Origin: Cellulomonas edaphi
GTDB taxonomy: Bacteria > Actinomycetota > Actinomycetes > Actinomycetales > Cellulomonadaceae
DNA length: 64,000 nucleotides
Direction of reading: 5' to 3'
Assembly: GCF_030362815.1 (NCBI RefSeq)
Contig: NZ_JAUCGR010000001.1
Coordinates: 736,024-800,023, forward strand
The position numbers and the translations under genes were made by a program. Below, piece after piece: positions 54,335 through 63,709 of this stretch. The notes beneath the pieces were generated by a model, which saw nothing but the letters and a program-made list of their open reading frames with translations, made no database searches and was not told the DNA's origin. How positions within the stretch are numbered: the first letter of the stretch is position 1; each line of letters begins with the position of its first letter.

Positions 54335-54370
54335 GTGTGACGGGTGTGACTCGTGTGACTGGTGTTCACT
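54335..54370 (-). promoter_or_regulatory. Four 9-bp direct repeats, MtrA-box-like, before the NlpC/P60 gene
   Basis: The plus strand reads GTGTGACGG, GTGTGACTC, GTGTGACTG, GTGTTCACT at 54335, 54344, 54353 and 54362, an exact 9-bp period; on the minus strand this is GTCACAC three times plus a degenerate copy. Direct repeats of GTCACA with 9-bp period are how the MtrA response regulator binds in mycobacteria. They sit about 18-53 bp upstream of TAGCGT (54388-54393), the likely -10. Confidence 0.6.
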
Positions 54371-54387
54371 TCTGGGACTCGCCCGGG

Positions 54388-54393
54388 TAGCGT
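54388..54393 (+). promoter_or_regulatory. -10 element of the NlpC/P60 gene
   Basis: TAGCGT, 56 bp before the GTG at 54449 and directly downstream of the 9-bp direct repeats; transcription should start near 54400. Confidence 0.5.
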
Positions 54394-54448
54394 CCCTCGG
54401 GGCGGCCCCGACTGTGCGCCGCCTGAGCGCCGAGCGAGGGAGTGGCCA

Positions 54449-55909
54449 GTGACGCAGGGCAGCAGCGCGCGCAGACGTCCCGTGGTGGGCAGTCTCGTGG
54501 CCGCGCTCGCGGTCTCCGGGCTGCTCATCGGCGGCGCGCCGCTGGCCAGCGCGGACCCGACGCCGCCCAGCGACAGCGATGTCCGGGACGCGCGCAGCGC
54601 GGTGGACGACGCCAAGCGCTCGGTCGCCCAGATGGAGGTCAGGCTCGCCGAGCTCAGCGTCGCGAGCGACGCGGCGGAGCTGAAGGTCCAGCAGGTGGGC
54701 GAGGCCTACACCCGGGCGCTCGTCGACGCGCAGGACGCTCAGGACGCGGCCGAGGACGCCGCGGCCGCCTCTCGCCGCGCCGCGGACGAGGCCGAGCAGG
54801 CGCGGCGCACGCTCGTCGCCATCGCGCGCGAGATGGCCCGTTCGGGCGGCTCCGCGGACCAGATCGAGGCGCTGCTGTCCGCCGACGGCTTCCAGGAGGT
54901 GGCGGAGCGCACCAGCGCGCTCGACCGCGTCAGCGGCAAGGCCGACGAGGCGGTGCAGGAGTTCCGCGCGGCCACCCTCGTGGCCACCACCCTCGAGGAG
55001 CACGCGAAGTCGACGGCGGCCACGGCGACCCGCACGTCGAAGGCTGCGGCGGCTGCGCTGAAGTCCGCGGAGAAGTCGCAGCAGGAGGCCGACGAGGCGG
55101 TCGCGGGTGCGGCGATCGAGCGCGACGAGCTCATCGGCGCGCTCGCCGCCGCCCGGCAGACGAGCGTGGCGGTCGAACGCGCGCGCCAGGACCAGCTCGA
55201 CGCGGACCGTCGTCAGCGGGCTGACGACGAGGCGCGCCAGGAGCGGGAGAACGACACCACCGACGACCCGCCCGCGTCGAACCCGCCCGCGTCCAACCCG
55301 CCCGCGTCCAACCCGCCGTCCGACCCGCCCTCGAACCCGAGGCCGACGAAGGACCCGCAGCCCACCTCCGACCCGAAGCCGACCTCGGACCCGAAGCCGA
55401 CCAAGGAGCCTCGGCCGACGGCGGACCCGCAGCCGACCGCGAACCCCACGGTCGCTCCTCCGCGACCCAGCCCGAAGCCGACCCCCAAGCCGACCCAGGC
55501 GCCTGCGTACGGGCTCGGCACCGGGGTGTCGAGCGGCTCGGCCTCCGGCGGCCGCGCGGCGCTGGCGTGGGCCAAGACCAAGATCGGGCTGCCGTACATC
55601 TGGGGCGGGACCGGCCCCGACGGCTACGACTGCTCGGGCCTGACGATGTCGGCGTGGAGGGCGGCGGGGGTGTACCTCAACCGCACCTCGCGCGACCAGT
55701 ACAAGCAGGTGCTCAAGATCCGCTACGACGACCTGCGGGTGGGCGACCTGGTGTTCTGGTCCTCCGACCCCGGCAGCGCCGACGCGATCTACCACGTGGC
55801 GATGTGGGCCGGGAACGGGCAGATCATGGAGGCCGCGCGGCCGGGCAAGCCGCTCCGGCTGGTCCCCATGCGATGGGCGGGGACCATGCCGTACGCCGGC
55901 CGCCCCTGA
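54449..55909 (+). CDS. Secreted NlpC/P60 peptidoglycan endopeptidase (RipA-like)
   Basis: 486 residues. Signal peptide about 1-38 (LLIGGAPLASA), a long Ala/Glu-rich coiled coil (about 45-255) as in RipA/CwlO proteins, and a Pro-rich linker with repeats (PPASN three times, then DPKPTS units, about 268-350). The catalytic NlpC/P60 domain follows, with Cys395 in YDCSGLTMSAW and His in AIYHVAMWAGNGQIMEA. It cleaves stem peptides during cell separation. GTG 54449 has GAGGGAG 6 nt upstream. The promoter region carries MtrA-like direct repeats. The following 590 bp are non-coding repeats. Confidence 0.92.
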   Translation: MTQGSSARRRPVVGSLVAALAVSGLLIGGAPLASADPTPPSDSDVRDARSAVDDAKRSVAQMEVRLAELSVASDAAELKVQQVGEAYTRALVDAQDAQDAAEDAAAASRRAADEAEQARRTLVAIAREMARSGGSADQIEALLSADGFQEVAERTSALDRVSGKADEAVQEFRAATLVATTLEEHAKSTAATATRTSKAAAAALKSAEKSQQEADEAVAGAAIERDELIGALAAARQTSVAVERARQDQLDADRRQRADDEARQERENDTTDDPPASNPPASNPPASNPPSDPPSNPRPTKDPQPTSDPKPTSDPKPTKEPRPTADPQPTANPTVAPPRPSPKPTPKPTQAPAYGLGTGVSSGSASGGRAALAWAKTKIGLPYIWGGTGPDGYDCSGLTMSAWRAAGVYLNRTSRDQYKQVLKIRYDDLRVGDLVFWSSDPGSADAIYHVAMWAGNGQIMEAARPGKPLRLVPMRWAGTMPYAGRP

Positions 55910-55979
55910 CCGCGGCTCTGGCTGCCTGGCGACGTCCAGGCCCGGTCCGGCCAGGTCACCCCGGGCCGCCCCTCCTCAC

Positions 55980-56440
55980 GTCGTCGGCTGCTCATCACCT
56001 CGCCGACTACCCGTCACTTCGCCGATTCCGCATCACTTCGCCGACTCGAATCGGCGTACTGATGCGGAATCGGCGTGCTGACGGCTCATCGCGTCGCCGC
56101 CTGCCCACGCTTCGCCGACTGCTCATCGCTTCGCCGATTGCTCATCGCTTCGCCGACTCGAATCGGCGTACTGATGCCAAATCGGCGTGCTGACGGCTCA
56201 TCGCGTCGCCGCCTGCCCACGCTTCGCCGATTGCTCATCGCTTCGCCGATTGCTCATCGCTTCGCCGACTCGAATCGGCGTACTGATGCCAAATCGGCGT
56301 GCTGACGGCTCATCGCGTCGCCGCCTGCCCACGCTTCGCCGATTGCACATCGCTTCGCCGATTGCTCATCGCTTCGCCGATGCGCACCGCTTCGCCGACT
56401 CGAATCGGCGAGGTGATGCGGGATCGGCGTGCTGATCGGC
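55980..56440. repeat. Palindromic tandem repeat array, 112-bp period
   Basis: GAATCGGCGTACTGATGC recurs at 56048, 56160 and 56272 (period exactly 112), then a variant GAATCGGCGAGGTGATGC at 56402 (130 bp on, one extra sub-unit). Within each unit the sub-repeat TTCGCCGATTGCTCATCGC recurs with a 19-bp period. CGCCGA ... TCGGCG arms make hairpins; the largest pairs 56020-56035 with 56060-56075 over 16 bp. It fills the gap between two convergent genes (55910-56499). Bases 55910-55979 hold nothing recognised. Apparent reading frames inside it are repeats in shifting frames and not genes. Confidence 0.85.
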
Positions 56441-56452
56441 CGCCGCAGCATG

Positions 56453-56493
56453 ACGAAGGCCGCCCGACCCCCGCAGGGGTGGGCGGCCTTCGT
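56453..56493. terminator. Bidirectional hairpin at the 3' end of ppa
   Basis: A 13-bp stem (56453-56465 with 56481-56493) with an inner ACCCC/GGGGT stem, 6 bp from the ppa stop on the minus strand. It also closes transcription from the repeat side. Confidence 0.85.
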
Positions 56494-56499
56494 CGTGGG

Positions 56500-56994
56500 T
56501 CAGTGGTTGTAGCCCGCGTCGATCGCGCGCTGACGCGACCGCTCGATCTCGGCCTCGGCCTCGGCGCGACCGGTCCAGTGCGCGCCCTCCACCGACTTGC
56601 CCGGCTCGAGGTCCTTGTAGACCTCGAAGAAGTGCTGGATCTCCAGGCGGTGGAAGTCCGAGACGTCGTCGATGTCCTGGCGCCAGGCGGCGCGCTGGTC
56701 GCCCGTGGGCACGCACAGGACCTTGTCGTCGCCGCCGGCCTCGTCGCGCATGCGGAACATGCCCAGCGCGCGGCAGCGGATGAGGCAGCCCGGGAACGTG
56801 GGCTCCTCAAGCAGCACGAGGGCGTCCAGGGGATCGCCGTCCTCGCCCAGGGTGCCCTCGATGAACCCGTAGTCGTCGGGGTAGCGCGTCGAGGTGAACA
56901 GCATCCGGTCGAGGCGGATGCGCCCGGTGGCGTGATCCACCTCGTACTTGTTGCGCTGGCCCTTCGGGATCTCGATCGTGACGTCGAACTCCAC
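56500..56994 (-). CDS. ppa: Inorganic pyrophosphatase
   Basis: A 164-residue type I soluble pyrophosphatase. [20 protein letters not shown] (Lys/Glu), [21 protein letters not shown] with the Asp cluster that binds magnesium, and the later KDLEPGK motif are all present. It removes pyrophosphate from biosynthetic reactions. GTG 56994 has GGAGGAGA about 7 nt upstream. Divergent from dacB, with overlapping promoters. Confidence 0.96.
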   Translation of the reverse strand: MEFDVTIEIPKGQRNKYEVDHATGRIRLDRMLFTSTRYPDDYGFIEGTLGEDGDPLDALVLLEEPTFPGCLIRCRALGMFRMRDEAGGDDKVLCVPTGDQRAAWRQDIDDVSDFHRLEIQHFFEVYKDLEPGKSVEGAHWTGRAEAEAEIERSRQRAIDAGYNH

Positions 56995-57100
56995 AGCTCT
57001 CCTCCACCGCGCTGACGGCGACCGGGTCCCGGGGCCTTGCGACGCGCGACACGTGTCGTGGTGACGGCGCGCCTGGGTGTCGGGGGCGCCTTTGTCTCGG

Positions 57101-57110
57101 ACAGTAGTCT
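57101..57110. promoter_or_regulatory. Overlapping divergent -10 elements for ppa and dacB
   Basis: The plus strand has TAGTCT (57105-57110) toward dacB; the minus strand has TACTGT (57106-57101) toward ppa. They share two bases in the 162-bp divergent gap. Confidence 0.5.
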
Positions 57111-57156
57111 GACGCACCGCCGGGGCGCGTGCTCCGTCGGTTCTGGGTGAGGACAG

Positions 57157-58593
57157 GTGATCATGGCCACAGGCGCGCGGGTCGCCGGCACGCTCGTGCT
57201 CGTGCTCAGCCTCGCGGCGGGTGCCTACCTCACGGGCGACGCGCACGACGTGGTCCCCGGTCCGCTCACCCTCGAGCCGTCGCCCACGCCGCCGCCCCCG
57301 TTCCCGACGGCTCCCGGAGCGGTCGACGCCCCGGACGCCGAGCCCGCCCTGAGCGACCTCGACCCGCAGGCGCCGGTCCCCACGGCCACCCGGATCCAGG
57401 CGCTGGTCGACGAGGTCGCGACCGACGACCGACTGGGCACCCCGTCGCACGTGGGCGTCGTGGTGACCGACCGGCTGACGGGGGACCTGCTGGGCGCGCA
57501 CCTGCCCGACCGAGGCCGGACGCCGGCGTCGACGGCCAAGCTGGTGACCGCCGTCGCCGCGCTCGCGTCGTTGCCTGCGGACACCACGCTGCCGACCCGT
57601 GTCGTCCGGGCCGGCGCGGGCACCGTCGTGCTGGTGGGCGGCGGCGACATGATGCTCGCGGCCGACAAGGGCGACCCCGACGCCGTGCTCGGCCATGCCG
57701 GGCTGGGTGACCTCGCGCGCTCGGTCGCCGCCAAGCTCAAGCTCGCCGGGACCACGGCGGTGCGCGTGCAGTGGGACGACTCGCTCTTCTCCGGGCCGAC
57801 GATCAACCCCGACTGGGACCCGGCGGACGTCGTGGCCGGCTACGTCGCGCCCGTGACACCGCTCGCGGTCCAGATTGCCGCGACGCGGCCGTTCCGCAGC
57901 AGCGAGGACTACCCGCCGCGCTCGGCCGCGCCCGCGTTCGAGGCGGCGAAGACGTTCGCGGCACGGCTCGAGGCCGCCGGGATCACCGTGCAGGGCACGC
58001 CGACGCGCGGCCTCGCCGACGCCGACGCGCAGGAGCTGGGCGTCGTGCGCAGTGCGCCCCTCGAGCAGATCGTGCACTACTTCCTCGACACCTCGGACAA
58101 CACCATCACCGAGGTGGTCTCCCGGATCGTCGCGGTGCACCAGGAGCTGCCCGCGAGCTTCGAGGGCGGCACGCAGGCCGTGCTGCGGGCGGTGCAGCAG
58201 GCCGGCGTGGACACCACCGGCGCGCACCTGGCCGACGCGTCGGGCCTCGCCCGCGGCTCGCGGCTGCGGCCCGCGATGCTCGCGGACCTGGTGCGGCTCT
58301 CCACCGACCCGGCTGAGCCGATGCTGCGGCCGGTGGCCATCGGGATGCCGATCGCGGGCCTGACCGGGACGCTGGCCGACCGGTTCACGCGCTCGCCCGC
58401 CCGCGGCCTGCTGCGGGCCAAGACCGGCAGCCTGCAGTCGGTCACGGCGCTGTCCGGCACCGTGGTCGACGCCGAGGGCCGGCAGCTGGTGTTCGCCGTC
58501 CTGGCCGACAAGACGGGTGCCATCGGGCAGGCCGTCCCCCGCACGGCGGTCGACGCCTTCGCCACCAGGCTGGCGGCCTGCGGCTGCAGCTGA
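57157..58593 (+). CDS. dacB: D-alanyl-D-alanine carboxypeptidase/endopeptidase (PBP4 family, S13)
   Basis: 478 residues. N-terminal signal anchor (about 8-26), a Pro-rich stalk (about 35-80), then the class C-type penicillin-binding domain with SxxK ([11 protein letters not shown], about residues 127-130), SxN (DTSDNTITE, about 311-313) and KTG (RAKTGSLQS, about 423-425). It trims or opens peptidoglycan cross-links outside the membrane. Start is GTG 57157 or ATG 57163; GAGG at 57149-57152 and AGG at 57155-57157 fit either. First gene of the conserved run dacB - metalloprotease - tilS - hpt - ftsH - folE. Confidence 0.93.
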   Translation: MIMATGARVAGTLVLVLSLAAGAYLTGDAHDVVPGPLTLEPSPTPPPPFPTAPGAVDAPDAEPALSDLDPQAPVPTATRIQALVDEVATDDRLGTPSHVGVVVTDRLTGDLLGAHLPDRGRTPASTAKLVTAVAALASLPADTTLPTRVVRAGAGTVVLVGGGDMMLAADKGDPDAVLGHAGLGDLARSVAAKLKLAGTTAVRVQWDDSLFSGPTINPDWDPADVVAGYVAPVTPLAVQIAATRPFRSSEDYPPRSAAPAFEAAKTFAARLEAAGITVQGTPTRGLADADAQELGVVRSAPLEQIVHYFLDTSDNTITEVVSRIVAVHQELPASFEGGTQAVLRAVQQAGVDTTGAHLADASGLARGSRLRPAMLADLVRLSTDPAEPMLRPVAIGMPIAGLTGTLADRFTRSPARGLLRAKTGSLQSVTALSGTVVDAEGRQLVFAVLADKTGAIGQAVPRTAVDAFATRLAACGCS

Positions 58594-58658
58594 GCCGCCG
58601 ATTGCGCGCTGGGCGCAACCACGGCTGAACCCCGGCCCGCCGGGTTAGCGTGGCCCGC

Positions 58659-59681
58659 ATGGATCAGCCGGTCGACTGGGACGCCGCCGCCAGGGTCGCG
58701 GGCCGGCTCGCCCCGCCCGGGCCGCGCGCCGCGCGCGTCCAGCTCGAGGAGCTCGTCGGGCAGCTGCGCGACGTGGCCGGCCCGGCGGCCGAGCACGTCT
58801 CGCGGACCACGGATCTGGTCCCGGCGGACGGCAGGCCGCCCGCCGACGTCTCCCGGGTGCTCGTCGTCGACCGCCCCGGCTGGGCCCGGGCCAACACCCA
58901 GATGTTCGCCGTCATGGCGGCACCGCTCGCCGACGCGGGGAAGCGCACCACGAGCGCGTCTCGGCTGGCGGCCGCGACGCAGGTGGGCGGTGTGCTCGCG
59001 CTGCTCGCCGGGAAGGTGCTGGGTCAGTTCGACCCGTTCACGCCCACCGCCGACGGCCGCGGGCGCCTGCTGCTCGTCGCGCCGAACGTGCTGCACCTCG
59101 AGCGCACCATGCGCGTGGAGCCCGCCGACTTCCGTCTGTGGGTCGCCCTGCACGAGCAGACCCACGCGCTGCAGTTCGCCGCCGCGCCGTGGCTCGCCGG
59201 CCACCTGGCCGAGCGGTCCGCGGCGCTGCTGGGCGACTTCACCGACGAGCGCCGCGGGGACCTGGTCATGTCCGTGCGCAGCGTGCTGAACGGCGGCTCG
59301 GTGTTCGACGTGCTCACCGAGGACCAGCGCGGCATCTTCGAGGAGATGGGCGCTGCGATGGCGCTGCTCGAGGGACACGCGGACCACGCGATGGACGAGG
59401 TCGGTCCGTGGGTGGTGCCGAGCGTGAAGAAGATCCGTGCCAAGTTCGAGGCCAAGCGCGACCAGGGCGCCTCCGCCGGCGGTGCGGCGCGCGTGCTGCG
59501 CCGGTTGCTGGGCCTGGACACCAAGCTCGCGCAGTACCGGGACGGCGCGAGGTTCGTCCGTGCGGTCCAGCGCGACGTGGGCCGCGGCGGATTCAACGCC
59601 GTCTGGGCGGGCCCGCACAACCTGCCGACCGCCGCCGAGATCGCCGACCCGCCCGCGTGGGTGCGTCGCGTGCACGGCTGA
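58659..59681 (+). CDS. Zinc-dependent metalloprotease-like protein (F420-cluster-associated family)
   Basis: 340 residues. HExxH is in [13 protein letters not shown], with a downstream acidic helix ([20 protein letters not shown]) supplying a third ligand, as in the family found next to tilS in actinobacteria (sometimes called coenzyme-F420 biosynthesis-associated). Its substrate is not established. No signal peptide. ATG 58659 is 7 nt after TAGCGT (58646-58651), so it has its own leaderless promoter. The tilS gene starts 4 bp after its stop. Confidence 0.88.
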   Translation: MDQPVDWDAAARVAGRLAPPGPRAARVQLEELVGQLRDVAGPAAEHVSRTTDLVPADGRPPADVSRVLVVDRPGWARANTQMFAVMAAPLADAGKRTTSASRLAAATQVGGVLALLAGKVLGQFDPFTPTADGRGRLLLVAPNVLHLERTMRVEPADFRLWVALHEQTHALQFAAAPWLAGHLAERSAALLGDFTDERRGDLVMSVRSVLNGGSVFDVLTEDQRGIFEEMGAAMALLEGHADHAMDEVGPWVVPSVKKIRAKFEAKRDQGASAGGAARVLRRLLGLDTKLAQYRDGARFVRAVQRDVGRGGFNAVWAGPHNLPTAAEIADPPAWVRRVHG

Positions 59682-59685
59682 CGAG

Positions 59686-61002
59686 ATGAGCGGGCCGCAC
59701 CCGGCGGTCGCCGCCGCGCGGGTCGCGGTCGCCGACGCGACCGCCGACCTGCCCGCCGGTGCGCTCGTGCTGGTGGCGTGCTCGGGCGGCGCCGACTCGC
59801 TCGCGTTGGCGGCGGCCACGGCGTTCGTCGCCCGGCGCGCCGGGCTGCGCGCGGGGGCCGTCGTGGTCGACCACGGCCTTCAGCAGGGCTCGGCCGACGT
59901 CGCGAACGAGGCCGCGGACGCGTGCCGGTCGCTCGGCCTGGACCCTGTCCTGGTGCGGCGCGTGGACGTGTCGGGCGGCGGGGGACCGGAGAAGGCGGCG
60001 CGCGACGCCCGCTACGCGGCGCTCGAGGAGGCCGCGGACGACGAGCGCGCGGGGGCGGTGCTGCTCGGCCACACCCTCGACGACCAGGCCGAGACCGTGC
60101 TGCTGGGGCTCGCGCGCGGCTCGGGCGCGCGCTCGCTGGCCGGGATGCCGGCGGTCCGGGGGATCCTCCGGCGGCCGCTGCTCGGCCTGCGGCGGTCCGA
60201 GACGGAGGCGGCCTGCCGCGCGCAGGGGCTCGAGCCGTGGCACGACCCCACCAACGCGGGAGCGCCCGACGACCCCGTGCGCAGCCGGCTGCGCGCCGAG
60301 GTGATGCCGGCCCTCGCGCGCGTCCTCGGGCCCGGGGTGCCGCAGGCGCTCGCCCGCACGGCCGAGCAGCTCGCGCAGGACGCGGAGGCGCTCGACGCGC
60401 TCGCGTCGCAGCTCCTCGCGGCGTCCCGCGTCGCCCCCCCGGACGCCCCGACGGTCGGGGCCCCGCCGCACACCGCGTCGCTGGACCCCGGACGGGTCGG
60501 CGCTTTCGCCTCGAACCGTGACATTGAAGTAGCGACCCGACGAGGAAGTGACGACTCGAGGGCGGCGCGCACCGGGCGCGCGGGCGACGCGAGCGCGGCG
60601 CGCACCGGGCACGCGGACGACGCGAGCGCGGCGCGCACCGGGCACGAAGGCGACGAGCGCCCCGCGCACACCGCCCACGAAAGCGGCCAGGCCGCGGCAG
60701 CAGTGGTCTGGCTCGATCTCGACGTGCTCGGGCGCGCCGCGACGGCCGTCCGCAGGCGGGCGCTGCGCGCCGCGGCCGTCGAGGCCGGGAGCCCGCCGGG
60801 CTCGCTGCACCGCGTGCACGTGCTGGCCCTGGACGCGCTGGTCACGGACTGGCGCGGGCAGGGCGCCGCGGCGCTGCCGGGCGGGCTGGCGGGTGCGCGC
60901 GCGTGTGGCAGGCTTGTCATCGGCTCGCCCGCGGCCCTCTCGGGCGTGCGGATGGCGGGCCGGCGGCGCGATGTCCAGAACCGGCACACGAACGAGGAGT
61001 AG
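59686..61002 (+). CDS. tilS: tRNA(Ile)-lysidine synthase with a tandem-repeat insertion
   Basis: 438 residues. The N-terminal PP-loop is SGGADS at residues 33-38, followed by [34 protein letters not shown] and the PxxxRPLLG motif ([10 protein letters not shown]), ending the catalytic part near residue 250. It makes lysidine in the tRNA-Ile CAU anticodon. Residues about 293-335 are an 11-residue tandem repeat ([33 protein letters not shown]) encoded by exact 33-bp periods. Normal TilS sequence resumes after it ([20 protein letters not shown]). ATG follows the metalloprotease stop by 4 bp. Confidence 0.92.
   Translation: MSGPHPAVAAARVAVADATADLPAGALVLVACSGGADSLALAAATAFVARRAGLRAGAVVVDHGLQQGSADVANEAADACRSLGLDPVLVRRVDVSGGGGPEKAARDARYAALEEAADDERAGAVLLGHTLDDQAETVLLGLARGSGARSLAGMPAVRGILRRPLLGLRRSETEAACRAQGLEPWHDPTNAGAPDDPVRSRLRAEVMPALARVLGPGVPQALARTAEQLAQDAEALDALASQLLAASRVAPPDAPTVGAPPHTASLDPGRVGAFASNRDIEVATRRGSDDSRAARTGRAGDASAARTGHADDASAARTGHEGDERPAHTAHESGQAAAAVVWLDLDVLGRAATAVRRRALRAAAVEAGSPPGSLHRVHVLALDALVTDWRGQGAAALPGGLAGARACGRLVIGSPAALSGVRMAGRRRDVQNRHTNEE
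60562..60660 (+). repeat. 33-bp tandem repeats inside tilS
   Basis: Starts at 60562, 60595 and 60628, each beginning GCGGCGCGCACCGGGC. A fourth, degenerate unit runs to about 60690. All are in frame. The 50 bp before it (60510-60555) are less GC-rich than the rest of the gene. Confidence 0.85.
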
Positions 61003-61004
61003 CG

Positions 61005-61559
61005 GTGGATCCTGCGGACATGGGCGACGACCTCGAGAAGGTCCTGCTCAGCGAGGAGCAGCTGCACGCGCGGCTCGACGAGATCGCCGCTCAGATCGAC
61101 GCCGACTACGCCGGCAAGGACCTGCTGCTCGTCGGCGTCCTCAAGGGTGCCGTCATGGTGATGGCGGACCTGGCCCGCCGCCTGCACTCGTCGGTGCAGA
61201 TGGACTGGATGGCCGTCTCGTCGTACGGGTCCGGCACCAAGTCGTCGGGGGTCGTGCGCATCCTCAAGGACCTGGACGCCGACCTCACCGGCCGCCACGT
61301 GCTCGTGGTCGAGGACATCATCGACTCAGGGCTCACGCTGTCCTGGCTGCTGTCGAACCTGCGCAGCCGTGGGCCCGCGAGCGTGGAGATCGCCACGATG
61401 CTCCGCAAGCCCGAGGCCGCCAAGGTCGAGGTGGACGTCCGCTACGTCGGCTTCGACATCCCGCCGGAGTTCGTCGTCGGGTACGGCCTGGACTACGCCG
61501 AGAAGTACCGGAACCTGCCGTTCGTCGGGACGCTCGCGCCGCACGTCTACGGGGCCTGA
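61005..61559 (+). CDS. hpt: Hypoxanthine phosphoribosyltransferase
   Basis: A 184-residue purine salvage enzyme. The PRPP motif is [14 protein letters not shown], the flexible loop is [17 protein letters not shown], and the purine-binding region is [25 protein letters not shown]. Length is typical. GTG 61005 is 5 nt after GAGGAG and 2 bp after the tilS stop; ATG 61020 is also in frame. The tilS-hpt-ftsH order is widespread in Gram-positive bacteria. Confidence 0.95.
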   Translation: MDPADMGDDLEKVLLSEEQLHARLDEIAAQIDADYAGKDLLLVGVLKGAVMVMADLARRLHSSVQMDWMAVSSYGSGTKSSGVVRILKDLDADLTGRHVLVVEDIIDSGLTLSWLLSNLRSRGPASVEIATMLRKPEAAKVEVDVRYVGFDIPPEFVVGYGLDYAEKYRNLPFVGTLAPHVYGA

Positions 61560-61678
61560 GCCACGGCCTCAGCGGTGTGTGCCCTGGGCGAACAGCGGCC
61601 GGAGCCTACAGATTCACCGTGTAGTTTCGAGCCGACCAGCCCTGCGAACACAGGAGGAAGGGCTCGCCCCGACCGCCG

Positions 61679-63709
61679 ATGAACCTCAAGCGCCTCACTC
61701 GTGGCCCCTTCCTCTGGGTGCTCCTCGCCGTGATCCTCATCTGGATCGGCATGAGCACCCTGGCGTCGCCCAAGGTCTCCAGCATCGACATCTCCGACGG
61801 CTTCGCGCTGCTCAAGGGCACCACGGTCGAGCAGGCCAAGATGACGGACGGCGTCCAGCGCGTCGACCTCACGCTGTCGCAGGACTTCGTCGACGGCAAG
61901 GAGAACAAGGGCAAGCGGGTGTACTTCAGCTACACCGAGCCCCAGGGCACCACGGTGGCCGAGGCGATCACCGCGGCCGACCCGCCCAAGGGCTACTCGT
62001 CGGTGAACCCGCAGCCGTCCTGGTGGTCGGGCCTGCTGGGCATCGTGATCCCGTTCATCATCATCCTGGCCGTCTTCTGGTTCCTCATGTCGAACATGCA
62101 GGGCGGCGGCTCGAAGGTGATGAGCTTCGGCAAGTCGCGCGCCAAGCTGGCCAACAAGGAGTCGCCGCAGGTCACGTTCGCGGACGTCGCCGGGGTCGAC
62201 GAGGCTCTCGACGAGCTGCAGGAGATCAAGGAGTTCCTCTCCGAGCCGGCCAAGTTCCTCGCGGTCGGCGCCAAGATCCCCAAGGGCGTGCTGCTGTACG
62301 GCCCGCCCGGAACCGGCAAGACGCTGCTGGCCCGCGCGGTCGCGGGCGAGGCGGGCGTGCCGTTCTACTCCATCTCGGGCTCGGACTTCGTCGAGATGTT
62401 CGTCGGCGTGGGCGCGAGCCGCGTGCGTGACCTGTTCCAGCAGGCCAAGGAGAACAGCCCCGCCATCATCTTCGTCGACGAGATCGACGCCGTGGGTCGT
62501 CACCGCGGCGCGGGCCTCGGCGGCGGCCACGACGAGCGCGAGCAGACTCTCAACCAGATGCTGGTCGAGATGGACGGCTTCGACGTCAAGACGAACGTCA
62601 TCCTCATCGCGGCGACCAACCGCCCCGACATCCTCGACCCCGCGCTGCTGCGCCCCGGCCGGTTCGACCGCCAGGTGGCCGTGGACCCGCCCGACCTCAA
62701 GGGCCGCGAGCGGATCCTGCAGGTGCACGCCAAGGGCAAGCCCATGGCGCCGCACGTCGACCTGCTCGCCGTGGCGCGTCGCACGCCCGGGTTCACGGGT
62801 GCCGACCTGGCCAACGTGCTCAACGAGGCGGCCCTGCTCACCGCGCGGCACAACGCGCAGGTCATCGACGACAACGCGCTCGACGAGGCCATCGACCGCG
62901 TCATCGCCGGACCGCAGAAGCGCACGCGGGCGATGAACATCAAGGAGCAGAAGATCACCGCGTACCACGAGGGCGGGCACGCCCTGGTGGCGGCGGCGCT
63001 GCGGTACACCGACCCGGTGACCAAGGTGACGATCCTGCCGCGAGGGCGCGCGCTGGGCTACACGATGGTCATGCCGCTCGAGGACAAGTACTCCACGACG
63101 CGCAACGAGCTGCTCGACCAGCTCGCCTACGCGATGGGTGGCCGTGTCGCCGAGGAGCTCGTGTTCCACGACCCCACGACGGGCGCGAGCAACGACATCG
63201 AGAAGGCCACCGCCACCGCGCGTCGCATGGTGACGCAGTTCGGCATGAGCGCCCGCCTGGGCGCCATCCGCCTGGGTGCCGAGTCCTCGGAGATGTTCCT
63301 GGGCCGCGACGTGGGGCACCAGCGCGACTACTCCGAGGACGTCGCCGGGTCGATCGACCTCGAGGTGCGCGCCCTGATCGAGCGCGCGCACGACGAGGCG
63401 TGGGAGGTGCTGGTCGAGTACCGCGACGTGCTCGACGAGCTGGTGCTCGAGCTCCTGGAGAAGGAGACCCTGAACGCCGAGCAGCTGGCGCGCATCTTCG
63501 CCCCCGTGGTCAAGCGCGAGCCCCGCACGGTGTGGCTCTCGAGCGACCAGCGCGCGGTCTCCGACCGGCCGCCCGTGCTGGGGCCCGGCGAGAAGAAGCT
63601 GCTCAACGGCCACGCGACTGTCCCCGAGGACGAGGCCGCGGCGGCCCACGAGGAGCACCCCGCCACCGAGGTCATCGAGGTCCCTCCGACGCAGACCCCG
63701 GACGCCTGA
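61679..63709 (+). CDS. ftsH: ATP-dependent zinc metalloprotease FtsH
   Basis: 676 residues. Two N-terminal membrane spans (about 8-27 and 118-137) flank an extracytoplasmic domain. The AAA+ module has Walker A GPPGTGKT, Walker [14 protein letters not shown] and the arginine-finger region [20 protein letters not shown]. The M41 protease has [11 protein letters not shown] with the distal Asp further on. The C-terminal tail is acidic and probably disordered. It degrades misfolded membrane proteins and regulators. The nearest good RBS (AGGAGG, 61652-61657) is about 21 nt from the ATG, separated by a small GGG/CCC hairpin. Its stop overlaps the folE ATG by one base. Confidence 0.97.
   Translation: MNLKRLTRGPFLWVLLAVILIWIGMSTLASPKVSSIDISDGFALLKGTTVEQAKMTDGVQRVDLTLSQDFVDGKENKGKRVYFSYTEPQGTTVAEAITAADPPKGYSSVNPQPSWWSGLLGIVIPFIIILAVFWFLMSNMQGGGSKVMSFGKSRAKLANKESPQVTFADVAGVDEALDELQEIKEFLSEPAKFLAVGAKIPKGVLLYGPPGTGKTLLARAVAGEAGVPFYSISGSDFVEMFVGVGASRVRDLFQQAKENSPAIIFVDEIDAVGRHRGAGLGGGHDEREQTLNQMLVEMDGFDVKTNVILIAATNRPDILDPALLRPGRFDRQVAVDPPDLKGRERILQVHAKGKPMAPHVDLLAVARRTPGFTGADLANVLNEAALLTARHNAQVIDDNALDEAIDRVIAGPQKRTRAMNIKEQKITAYHEGGHALVAAALRYTDPVTKVTILPRGRALGYTMVMPLEDKYSTTRNELLDQLAYAMGGRVAEELVFHDPTTGASNDIEKATATARRMVTQFGMSARLGAIRLGAESSEMFLGRDVGHQRDYSEDVAGSIDLEVRALIERAHDEAWEVLVEYRDVLDELVLELLEKETLNAEQLARIFAPVVKREPRTVWLSSDQRAVSDRPPVLGPGEKKLLNGHATVPEDEAAAAHEEHPATEVIEVPPTQTPDA

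Noticed and set aside
56075-56435. Small repeated proteins of about 76-82 residues in the repeat array
   Set aside because: They are the same tandem repeat read from successive ATGs in changing frames (112 is not a multiple of 3), without ribosome-binding sites.
55980-56440. CRISPR array
   Set aside because: Repeats are 112 bp and 19 bp with no unique spacers of constant length, and no cas genes are near.
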